Shown here: positions 1 through 4,873 of the stretch, in pieces
How positions within the stretch are numbered: position 1 is the stretch's first letter
How the letters are laid out: the number at the start of each line of letters is the position of its first letter
Assembly: GCA_903837815.1 (NCBI GenBank)
Contig: CAILWD010000641.1
Coordinates: forward strand, 1-6,247
Reading direction: 5' to 3'
Length of the DNA stretch: 6,247 nucleotides
Source of the DNA: an uncultured Chloroflexota bacterium
Lineage (GTDB): Bacteria; Chloroflexota; Anaerolineae; Anaerolineales; Villigracilaceae
Notes under the pieces: generated by a model
Seen by the model: the letters and a program-made list of their open reading frames with translations, nothing else
The model's database searches: none
Told to the model about the DNA's origin: nothing
Position numbers and translations under genes: made by a program

Positions 1-188
1 ACCATTAATTTCTGTCCCCAAGCCTGCCAGTCGATCCAGCCGTTTTTGGCGAGAAAGTACGAAGGCATGACCGCCATCAGGTGAAAATTTCCCTGCATTC
101 TGTTCTGGTTGTTCCTGACCCAGTCCACCACGCCCAAAAAGGGGGAACCAGTGGTCAACGTGCCCATTAAATCCGATGCGACAATCAT
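1..188 (-). CDS. HAD-superfamily hydrolase-like protein, N-terminal part (runs off the window)
   Basis: Only the first 62 codons are present; the gene continues past the left edge. The N-terminus has a hydrophobic strand (residues 2-5) followed by DLMGTLTTG at residues 6-14. This matches HAD motif I (DxDGTLT), with Asp6 as the presumed nucleophile that forms the phospho-aspartyl intermediate. The position normally held by the second Asp, the general acid/base, is Met8. The following segment (residues 17-62), rich in Trp and Phe with helical character, would lie in the cap region of a phosphoserine-phosphatase-like (HAD-IB) fold. The start is supported by GGAG at 194-197, five bases upstream. 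It lies 12 nt after the stop of the 168-aa gene, so the two are probably co-transcribed. Substrate unknown. HAD membership is likely, but activity is uncertain because of the altered motif I and the missing C-terminal motifs. Confidence 0.6.
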   Translation of the reverse strand, partial: MIVASDLMGTLTTGSPFLGVVDWVRNNQNRMQGNFHLMAVMPSYFLAKNGWIDWQAWGQKLM

Positions 189-200
189 TTCTTCTCCAAT

Positions 201-707
201 CTATTTTCCGTATAAGTCGTTCCAGTATGTCTTGAAAGTCTCGCGGAATTTTTGTTCGGCGTCCGATGGGAAGGGATAGCCGTCGGGGCCGACAAAAACA
301 AATGGGGCGTTCAGATCGGGGTTTTCTGAAAGCCTCTGCTTCTCGAATTTTTCCAGCCAGACATCGTAATGCTCAATGAGCCTGCCTGCCTCCGTCCGCA
401 GGTCGGGTGGGATGAGATGCCCCTTCATCAACAGCAAATCGCGGATGGCTTCATTGCCGGTTTTGACGACCTTCATTTCGAGATACAGGTTTTTCGCCCC
501 CCAGCGTTTGAAAGCAAGGCTTGTCCGCTCGAACTGCATGTTGAGCGGCGCAAGCAACTCGACAACGGATTGCTCCTTCCATGCGTAGCGTGACTTTGCC
601 CTTGCCTCTGCCCGGGTTTTAAATCCGTGCAGGACAATGCCGATGACGGTGGAAACCACCGCGCTGCTCAGAATTGCAGTTAACAAAAGTTGTGGGAATG
701 TATCCAT
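201..707 (-). CDS. Membrane-anchored protein of unknown function, 168 aa
   Basis: I do not recognise a named family. Residues 6-28 form one hydrophobic helix, and the basic segment right after it (KTRAEARAKSR) suggests an N-out/C-in anchor with the rest in the cytoplasm by the positive-inside rule. The soluble part (about 35-168) is mostly charged and helical (WKEQSVVELLAPLNMQFERTS onward), then has an aromatic/Pro/Gly segment FVFVGPDGYPFPSD (about 136-149) and a helical C-terminus. The start is supported by AGAGGTG at 713-719, five bases before the ATG, and by a TATAAT on the minus strand at 734-739. The stop is 12 nt before the HAD-like gene, so the two probably form an operon, but this does not reveal a function. 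Real gene with good confidence; function unknown. Confidence 0.8.
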   Translation of the reverse strand: MDTFPQLLLTAILSSAVVSTVIGIVLHGFKTRAEARAKSRYAWKEQSVVELLAPLNMQFERTSLAFKRWGAKNLYLEMKVVKTGNEAIRDLLLMKGHLIPPDLRTEAGRLIEHYDVWLEKFEKQRLSENPDLNAPFVFVGPDGYPFPSDAEQKFRETFKTYWNDLYGK

Positions 708-733
708 GCTGGCACCTCTAAAAGATTTGGCGC

Positions 734-739
734 ATTATA
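734..739 (-). promoter_or_regulatory. Putative -10 box for the 168-aa gene / HAD operon
   Basis: A perfect TATAAT on the minus strand lies 26 bases upstream of the ATG of the 168-aa gene and just upstream of its AGAGGTG ribosome binding site. It also lies beyond the pilin terminator, which fits a fresh transcription start. No good -35 hexamer is visible at 16-18 bp, so the call rests on the -10 match and position only. Confidence 0.45.
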
Positions 740-778
740 TCCCCGATTCTTTACGCCGAGAGGTTGCGAAAACAATTT

Positions 779-812
779 GCGGGCGGCTGGTTATAAGCAC
801 CCAGCCACCCGC
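779..812 (-). terminator. Intrinsic terminator of the pilin gene
   Basis: A 12-bp stem (arms 779-790 and 801-812) with one C/A mismatch and a 10-base loop lies 28 bases past the pilin stop codon. On the minus strand it is followed by AAATTGTTTT, an imperfect T-tract. The GC-rich stem and position fit a rho-independent terminator separating the pilin from the 168-aa gene's promoter. Confidence 0.7.
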
Positions 813-840
813 AGTGAAAATCTTTTGAATCACGACAGGA

Positions 841-996
841 TTACACCCTCGACAAACTACTATTGACCTTGCTAAATACGTTGCCAATAATGGGTCCCAA
901 GATCATGAGGGCGGCAATAACGACAATGGCAACCAACACGAGAATTAAAGCATACTCAACAAGCCCTTGCCCCTTCTCTTTCGGAGAGAATAACAT
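841..996 (-). CDS. Flp/Fap-family type IVb pilin (prepilin), 51 aa
   Basis: This is the structural subunit of a Tad-type (type IVb) pilus. The short leader MLFSPKEKG ends in Gly9 and is followed by QGLVEYALIL, which fits the prepilin peptidase rule for Flp pilins (Gly at -1, Glu-Tyr at +5/+6). The mature protein would be 42 residues: one long hydrophobic helix (mature 8-32) and a short polar tail. This matches the usual minimal Flp pilin. An upstream in-frame ATG at 1033-1035 would give 64 aa, but the ATG at 994-996 is preceded by a near-perfect AAGGAGGTG and gives the canonical leader, so it is chosen. No tad/cpa assembly genes, prepilin peptidase or pseudopilins are in the window, so assembly genes must be elsewhere. 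It has its own likely promoter and terminator, suggesting strong single-gene expression. Confidence 0.93.
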   Translation of the reverse strand: MLFSPKEKGQGLVEYALILVLVAIVVIAALMILGPIIGNVFSKVNSSLSRV

Positions 997-1040
997 GTTA
1001 AACACCTCCTTTCCTTGAAACTTTTGACAGGACATATCAA

Positions 1041-1058
1041 ATTATATTTTTCATTATA
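1041..1058 (-). promoter_or_regulatory. Putative promoter of the pilin gene (two tandem TATAAT boxes)
   Basis: Minus-strand TATAAT hexamers occur at 1053-1058 and 1041-1046, 12 bp apart, in an AT-rich stretch 45-62 bases upstream of the pilin ATG. The implied 5' leader is about 30-50 nt and contains the AAGGAGGTG ribosome binding site. No good -35 is visible for either box, so which one is used is unclear. Confidence 0.45.
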
Positions 1059-1110
1059 CCCTTGCGACGATGGAAACCGATTTACAAATTAGTTAACTCG
1101 CCTTGCAATT

Positions 1111-1884
1111 TTATTGTGCCGTATTGCCTCCATCTGCCAAAAGGAGATGTCCCGTCACAAAAGTAGATTCGTCCGATGCCAAAAACAAAACAGCGTTGGC
1201 AATTTCTTCGGGTTTGCCAAATCTGCCCATCGGGATGTATTCGCTGGCTTCCTTGATTGCATCTTCGAGCGTGATCGGGTCGGAGCCTTCAAAGTAGCCT
1301 TTTTCCATCCAACGGTCAACAAACGTGTCGCCGGGACAAACTGCATTCACACGGATGTTGTCGCGGGCGTAGTCCAAAGCCATCGCCTTGGTCATCATGC
1401 CCACCGCGCCCTTGCTGACGATGTACGGCAAGGCATTCTTCCCTGCCACCAGCGACCAGTCCGAGCCGTTGTTGACGACGACTCCGCCGCCCTGTTTCTT
1501 CATCTGCGGAATGACGAGGCTGCACATGCGCCAGACCGCTGTCACGTTAATTTCGAGCGTCTCGCGCCACACGGCTTCGGGCGTGGTATCAGCCATCCCT
1601 TTGGTGACGATGCCCGCGTTGTTGAACAAAATGTCGATGCGACCAAACTCCCGAATGGAAGAATCAATCACCCGTTGACAATCCTCCGCCTTCGTGTGAT
1701 CTGCTTCGACGAAAAGGCATTGACCGCCCCTCAGCCTGCATTCCGCTTCGACAGCTTTTCCCAACTCTAAGCGACGCCCCGTGATGATGATGTTTGCGCC
1801 CTCCTCCGCAAACCGCAACGCCGTTGCCTTTCCAATTCCGCTCGTGCCGCCTGTGATAATTGCAACTTTATTTTTCAGCCTCAT
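1111..1884 (-). CDS. Short-chain dehydrogenase/reductase (classical SDR, FabG/glucose dehydrogenase-like), 257 aa
   Basis: A soluble NAD(P)-dependent oxidoreductase with a Rossmann fold, at the usual length for classical SDRs. Visible motifs in order are the TGGTSGIG dinucleotide-binding loop (11-18), GRR after the second strand (36-38), Asp62 at the adenine-binding position, NNAG (88-91), and the full catalytic tetrad Asn113, Ser141, Tyr154 and Lys158 (YxxxK), followed by the PG motif (184-185). The C-terminus carries the typical FVTGHLLLADGG strand. The GRR segment with no acidic residue at the end of strand 2 leans towards NADP(H), but this is an inference. The substrate cannot be read from the sequence; 3-oxoacyl reductases, sugar dehydrogenases and steroid/alcohol dehydrogenases all share these motifs. 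GGAG lies 8 bases before the chosen ATG. A competing ATG at 1887-1889 is out of frame and reaches a stop after two codons. No terminator is visible in the 114 nt before the pilin gene. Confidence 0.93.
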   Translation of the reverse strand: MRLKNKVAIITGGTSGIGKATALRFAEEGANIIITGRRLELGKAVEAECRLRGGQCLFVEADHTKAEDCQRVIDSSIREFGRIDILFNNAGIVTKGMADTTPEAVWRETLEINVTAVWRMCSLVIPQMKKQGGGVVVNNGSDWSLVAGKNALPYIVSKGAVGMMTKAMALDYARDNIRVNAVCPGDTFVDRWMEKGYFEGSDPITLEDAIKEASEYIPMGRFGKPEEIANAVLFLASDESTFVTGHLLLADGGNTAQ

Positions 1885-1892
1885 TGCATTTT

Positions 1893-1927
1893 CTCCTATT
1901 CACTATTCACTACTCACTATTTACCAT
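1893..1927. repeat. Heptamer-phased tandem repeat in the divergent intergenic region
   Basis: On the plus strand, TCACTAT, TCACTAC, TCACTAT and TTACCAT follow one another at 1900-1927 in exact 7-base phase, with a weaker preceding unit at 1893-1899. The minus-strand form is an AGTGAAT-type heptamer. The tract lies between the SDR start and its likely promoter, and its first unit overlaps the SDR ribosome binding site GGAG. It resembles the short tandemly repeated repetitive (STRR) sequences described from cyanobacteria in unit length and in being intergenic, though not as a proven homologue. Confidence 0.75.
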
Positions 1928-1934
1928 TCCCCCT

Positions 1935-1940
1935 ATTTTA
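1935..1940 (-). promoter_or_regulatory. Possible -10 box for the SDR gene
   Basis: TAAAAT on the minus strand lies about 50 bases upstream of the SDR ATG. Transcription from here would begin near 1928, so the heptamer repeat would form most of the 5' leader. No convincing -35 is visible. This is a weak call. Confidence 0.25.
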
Positions 1941-1959
1941 TCCTTGTTCCTCTGTGGTT

Positions 1960-1965
1960 TATAAT
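1960..1965 (+). promoter_or_regulatory. Putative -10 box of mutS2, placed for a leaderless mRNA
   Basis: A perfect TATAAT ends 7 bases before the mutS2 ATG (1973-1975). Normal -10 to start-site spacing would place the first transcribed base at or next to the A of the ATG. No Shine-Dalgarno is present between 1940 and 1972, unlike nearly every other gene in the window, which fits leaderless translation. The -35 region is poor. Confidence 0.5.
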
Positions 1966-1972
1966 CCCCGCC

Positions 1973-4393
1973 ATGGACAGCAAAACGCTCAACGTTCTCG
2001 AATATCCAAAAATCCTCGACCGCCTGGCGGGATTCTGCGACTTTTCCGCTTCGATGGAATTGGCGCGTTCGCTCGAACCGACCTCGTCTTTCGAGTTGGC
2101 AACCGCCCGCCTTGCCGAAACCAGCGAAGCCTGCAAACTGATTTCGATTCAGAGCATGGGAGTCGGCGCGGCGCACGACATCCGCCCGCAGGTTGACCTT
2201 GCCGCGCGCGGCGGCGTCCTCGACCCGCAGGCGCTGCTCGATGTCAAATCCACGCTGATTTCGTGCCGCGAACTCAAGAAGGCATTCGAAAAGCGGACGG
2301 AGGAATATCCGCGCCTGACACAAACCGCGTTGGGGCTGCCGGATTCTCACGGGCTGGTGGATTCGATTTCGCGCATCCTTTCAGATCGCGGTGAGATTTT
2401 GGATTCCGCCTCGACCAAACTTGCCGACATCCGCCGCGAGTTAAAGGTGGCACAAGACCGCCTGATGAGCCGCCTGCAAAAATACGTCACCGACTCAAAA
2501 ACAGTTTCCATGTTGCAGGAGCCAATTGTCACCCAGCGCGACGGGCGCTATGTGATTCCGCTGCGCTCCGAGTTCAAGGGCAAGATCAAAGCCATCATCC
2601 ACGATTCATCGTCCAGCGGCGCGACCCTGTTCATCGAACCACTGCCTGTGGTCGAAGCCAACAATCAACTGCGCGAGTTGCAACTCGCCGAGCGCGACGA
2701 AGAACGCCGCATCCTGGCGGAAGTCTCGCGTCAAATTGGCGAACACGCCACCGAGTTGAAATACGGCGTCGAGAATCTCGCCGCCCTTGACCTTGCTTTT
2801 GCAAAGGCGAAATACGCGGAGGAACTGCGGGCGAATGCGCCGATACTGCGTGAGTTGAAGGTTGCAGGTTTGAAAGTTACGGGTTCAAAACCTTCAACAT
2901 TCCAACCTTCCAACCTTCCAACCTTGAACCTGCTCCACGCCCGCCATCCACTGCTCGACCCCGCCACCGTCGTCGCCATTGACGTGGACCCCGCGCCCGG
3001 CACGCAAGCCATTGTCATCACAGGGCCCAACACCGGCGGCAAGACCGTCTCGCTCAAGACAGTTGGACTGCTGGCGTTGATGGCGCAAAGCGGACTCCAC
3101 ATCCCCGCCCAAAGCGGATCGGAACTGCCGTGCTTCCACTCGGTCTGGGCAGACATCGGCGACGAACAATCCATCGAGCAATCGCTTTCCACGTTCAGCG
3201 GACACATCACCAACATCATCCGCATCTTGAAAAAAATCGACAGCCGCTCACTGGTCATCTTTGATGAACTCGGCTCAGGTACCGACCCGCAGGAAGGCGC
3301 GGCAATCGCGCGCGCGATTCTCAGTCACCTGCTTGAATCGGGCGCGGTGACTTTGGTCGCCACGCATTACCCCGAACTCAAGACCTTCGCGCACAGCACT
3401 GAGCATGTGGTCAATGCCTCGCTGGAATTCGACATCAAAACCCTGCGCCCGACCTACAAGTTGACTCTCGGACTGCCCGGACGTTCCAATGCCCTGCTCA
3501 TCGCACAGAAGTTGGGACTGGCGCAATCCATCATCGACTCGGCGCGGGCGGAGATCAACCCGCTGGATTTGCGCGCCGACAAACTGCTGGACGACATCCG
3601 CAAGGAACGCAACCGCACATCCCGCGAGCGCGAGAAGCTGGAAAAGGCGCGGGCGAAACTCGAAGCCGAAACCCGCGAACTGGAGAAGCGTCTCGAAAAA
3701 ATCGAGGACGAGCGCCGCGAGACTCTGGCGAAAGCCCGCGCCGAAGGCGAACTTGAAGTGGCGGTTTTGAAGAAGAACATCGACTCGCTGAAGGCGCAAC
3801 TGAAGAAAGCCAGCCAACCCCTGCAAGCCATCAAAGCCATCGAGGAGAAGATGGGAAAGATGGAGGAAAAGGTGGAGCAGCCAGTCGAGCGAAAAAGTAA
3901 TCAGTCGTCAGTGAACAGTAATCAGTCGCTGAGATTGGGAGAACGGGTAACTGTCGGGTCGTTGAATGCCGAGGGTGTAGTGACAGCTTTGGGCGAGTCG
4001 GATGCCGAAGTCCAAATCGGCACGGTGCGGATGCGGGCGCGGTTGTCGGATTTGATTCGCAAGTCCGAAAAGCAGACCGCAGACGACAGACCGAAGACCG
4101 TGTCGAATCAATCGTCGTCCACTGTCCACCGTCAAGCGTCTTCTCCCGGCATGGAAGTGGACCTGCGCGGGCTGATGGCGGAGGACGCGCTCGATAAAAT
4201 GGAGCGGTATCTCGAACAGGCGTTTCTTTCGGGTCTGCCCTGGGTGCGGATCATCCACGGCAAGGGGACGGGCAGGCTGAGGCAGGCGGTACGCGAGGCG
4301 CTGCGCGGACACGAATACGTCAAGTCGTTCGAGGAGGGCGGTGACAAGGAAGGCGGCGACGGCGTGACTGTGGCAAAACTGAAAAGTGGATAG
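1973..4393 (+). CDS. mutS2: MutS2 family ATPase/endonuclease with C-terminal Smr domain, 806 aa
   Basis: A MutS homologue lacking the mismatch-recognition domains. In this family it suppresses recombination or, as shown in Bacillus (RqcU), splits collided ribosomes. Domains in order: N-terminal core/lever and clamp (about 1-290); ATPase with Walker A GPNTGGKT (351-358), GDEQSIEQSLSTFSGH (396-411), Walker B LVIFDE (427-432), GSGTDP D-loop (434-439) and THYPELK H-loop (464-470); a long charged coiled coil (about 535-640); a KOW/SH3-like segment (about 653-695); and an Smr domain with the DLR motif (730-732) and HGKGTG (762-767). All ATPase and Smr signature residues are intact. The frame is open 64 codons further upstream, but that extension overlaps the SDR gene and is not MutS2-like; MDSKTLNVLEYPKIL is the family N-terminus. 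It is slightly longer than the about 785 aa of the Bacillus protein. Low-complexity inserts at about 294-319, 642-652 and 701-724 coincide with DNA repeats. No Shine-Dalgarno is visible. Confidence 0.96.
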   Translation: MDSKTLNVLEYPKILDRLAGFCDFSASMELARSLEPTSSFELATARLAETSEACKLISIQSMGVGAAHDIRPQVDLAARGGVLDPQALLDVKSTLISCRELKKAFEKRTEEYPRLTQTALGLPDSHGLVDSISRILSDRGEILDSASTKLADIRRELKVAQDRLMSRLQKYVTDSKTVSMLQEPIVTQRDGRYVIPLRSEFKGKIKAIIHDSSSSGATLFIEPLPVVEANNQLRELQLAERDEERRILAEVSRQIGEHATELKYGVENLAALDLAFAKAKYAEELRANAPILRELKVAGLKVTGSKPSTFQPSNLPTLNLLHARHPLLDPATVVAIDVDPAPGTQAIVITGPNTGGKTVSLKTVGLLALMAQSGLHIPAQSGSELPCFHSVWADIGDEQSIEQSLSTFSGHITNIIRILKKIDSRSLVIFDELGSGTDPQEGAAIARAILSHLLESGAVTLVATHYPELKTFAHSTEHVVNASLEFDIKTLRPTYKLTLGLPGRSNALLIAQKLGLAQSIIDSARAEINPLDLRADKLLDDIRKERNRTSREREKLEKARAKLEAETRELEKRLEKIEDERRETLAKARAEGELEVAVLKKNIDSLKAQLKKASQPLQAIKAIEEKMGKMEEKVEQPVERKSNQSSVNSNQSLRLGERVTVGSLNAEGVVTALGESDAEVQIGTVRMRARLSDLIRKSEKQTADDRPKTVSNQSSSTVHRQASSPGMEVDLRGLMAEDALDKMERYLEQAFLSGLPWVRIIHGKGTGRLRQAVREALRGHEYVKSFEEGGDKEGGDGVTVAKLKSG
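2854..2930. repeat. Palindromic short-repeat element inside mutS2 (linker before the ATPase domain)
   Basis: The left half is built of 7-8-base units starting GTT (GTTGAAG, GTTGCAG, GTTTGAAA, GTTACGG, GTTCAAA). The right half contains three perfect tandem copies of CCAACCTT at 2902-2925. A perfect 10-bp inverted repeat joins the halves (GTTGAAGGTT at 2854-2863, AACCTTCAAC at 2889-2898). The tract is in frame and encodes the low-complexity stretch at about residues 294-319, just before the conserved HARHPLL. Confidence 0.75.
3896..3930. repeat. Heptamer tandem repeat inside mutS2 (coiled coil to KOW-like linker)
   Basis: Five consecutive 7-base units, AGTAATC, AGTCGTC, AGTGAAC, AGTAATC and AGTCGCT, keep exact phase. 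They encode the Ser/Asn/Gln-rich linker SNQSSVNSNQS at residues 642-652. The units are of the same AGTGAAT type as the minus strand of the repeat at 1893-1927, which suggests one repeat family. Confidence 0.75.
4074..4144. repeat. Heptamer-phased repeat inside mutS2 (KOW-like to Smr linker)
   Basis: AGACCGC, AGACGAC, AGACCGA and AGACCGT run in exact 7-base phase from 4074 to 4101. After one GTCGAAT unit and one 8-base unit, GTCCACT, GTCCACC, GTCAAGC and GTCTTCT follow at 4117-4144. The AGAC and GTCT ends make the tract roughly palindromic. It encodes the low-complexity linker at residues 701-724, directly before the Smr domain. Confidence 0.65.
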
Positions 4394-4448
4394 TACTTTT
4401 TGGCAGACGGCTTGCGATTTCGTATGCAGTGGCGGCGCAAAGAAGATA

Positions 4449-4454
4449 TATAAT
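4449..4454 (+). promoter_or_regulatory. Putative -10 box for the 80-aa gene
   Basis: TATAAT within an AT-rich run (4446-4466) lies 56 bases after the mutS2 stop. A start near 4461 would give a leader of about 110 nt that contains the hairpin at 4474-4526 and the ribosome binding site at 4561-4565. No clear -35 hexamer is present at the right spacing. Confidence 0.45.
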
Positions 4455-4473
4455 TAATTTACTTTACGAGAAA

Positions 4474-4526
4474 CGTCCCGAAGGCTGCCTTAATTGCGGA
4501 TTGCCTTCAACCAAACCTTCGGGACG
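4474..4526 (+). promoter_or_regulatory. Structured 5' leader element (11-bp perfect long-range hairpin) before the 80-aa gene
   Basis: CGTCCCGAAGG (4474-4484) pairs perfectly with CCTTCGGGACG (4516-4526) across a 31-base loop. The loop holds two more CCTT segments (4488-4491 and 4504-4508) that can compete for the same AAGG strand; GAAGGC at 4480-4485 pairs with GCCTTC at 4503-4508. No T-tract follows, so it is not an intrinsic terminator for mutS2. It sits between the likely promoter and the ribosome binding site. It could be a cis-regulatory leader or mRNA stabiliser, or an interspersed palindrome. I do not recognise a known riboswitch core. Confidence 0.5.
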
Positions 4527-4571
4527 GTGCGTAAATCAGTAACTACGAAAAACTCAAACAGGGAGCCCACG

Positions 4572-4814
4572 ATGTCGATCGATGAAGCCGTCAAACAAAT
4601 GACTGACCTGATCAAAGCCGCCTGCGCGAGCGCGGAAATCAAATCTGCAAAGATGTCGGACGAGGAGGCGCGGCTTTCGGTGTACGCGCCTGCGGGTGAC
4701 ATGCAAAAAATCAAGGACGCGACGTTCATGCCCGCGATGGATTTATTGAACAACGACGGGATGGATGTGCAGGTCTTTGTCTATGACAAGGATGCGCCAC
4801 CTTTGAAGGGCTAG
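4572..4814 (+). CDS. Small protein of unknown function, 80 aa
   Basis: I do not recognise the family. The protein MSIDEAVKQMTDLIKAACASA... is soluble, with no signal peptide or membrane segment. It starts with a probable amphipathic helix (2-20), then an acidic turn and a strand (RLSVYAPAG, about 35-43), a helix (44-62) and a second strand (MDVQVFVYDKD, about 64-74). This gives an alternating alpha-beta layout of small-domain size. The start is fixed by GGGAG at 4561-4565, six bases before the ATG; the frame is open further upstream to a TTG at 4494, but that start falls inside the hairpin loop and has no ribosome binding site. The stop is followed at once by a perfect terminator, so this is a single-gene transcript with a leader of about 110 nt. 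It contains one internal Cys (Cys19) and no obvious catalytic motif. Confidence 0.8.
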   Translation: MSIDEAVKQMTDLIKAACASAEIKSAKMSDEEARLSVYAPAGDMQKIKDATFMPAMDLLNNDGMDVQVFVYDKDAPPLKG

Positions 4815-4815
4815 C

Positions 4816-4854
4816 AACAAAAAACAACCCCGGTGAACGGGGTTGTTTTTTGTT
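4816..4854. terminator. Bidirectional intrinsic terminator between convergent genes
   Basis: A perfect 17-bp stem (4816-4832 with 4838-4854) closes a 5-base GTGAA loop. The GC-rich core CCCCG/CGGGG is flanked by A-runs on the left and T-runs on the right, so it gives a U-tract in both directions. It begins one base after the stop of the 80-aa gene and lies 19 bases past the stop of the RRM gene on the other strand, serving both. Confidence 0.92.
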
Positions 4855-4873
4855 CAGGGCTGGAAATTATCTT

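Noticed and set aside
637..828. A 63-codon open frame on the plus strand.
   Set aside because: It spans the 168-aa gene start, its promoter and the pilin terminator, and has no ribosome binding site.
1024..1029. A plus-strand TTGACA as a -35 box.
   Set aside because: No -10 lies at the right spacing and there is no plus-strand gene downstream before 1973.
997..1035. A longer pilin start at 1033-1035 adding 13 residues.
   Set aside because: The extension includes the AAGGAGGTG ribosome binding site itself, and the ATG at 994-996 gives the canonical short prepilin leader.
1114..1770. A 218-codon open frame on the plus strand.
   Set aside because: It is antisense to the SDR gene, whose frame carries the full set of family motifs; the antisense protein has no recognisable feature.
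1893..1927. The short repeats as a CRISPR array.
   Set aside because: Units are 7 bases with no spacers; there is no repeat-spacer structure and no cas gene.
1781..1972. A 64-codon N-terminal extension of MutS2 from a GTG at 1781.
   Set aside because: It overlaps the SDR gene on the other strand, runs through the heptamer repeat, and is unlike MutS2; the family N-terminus begins at the ATG at 1973.
3275..3826. A 183-codon open frame on the minus strand.
   Set aside because: It is antisense to the MutS2 ATPase and coiled-coil coding region; high-GC codon use commonly leaves such frames open.
4474..4526. The leader hairpin as the mutS2 intrinsic terminator.
   Set aside because: The loop is 31 bases and no T-tract follows the stem; it also lies downstream of a promoter-like TATAAT.
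4494..4571. An upstream TTG start for the 80-aa gene.
   Set aside because: It lies in the loop of the leader hairpin with no ribosome binding site; the ATG at 4572 has GGGAG at the right distance.
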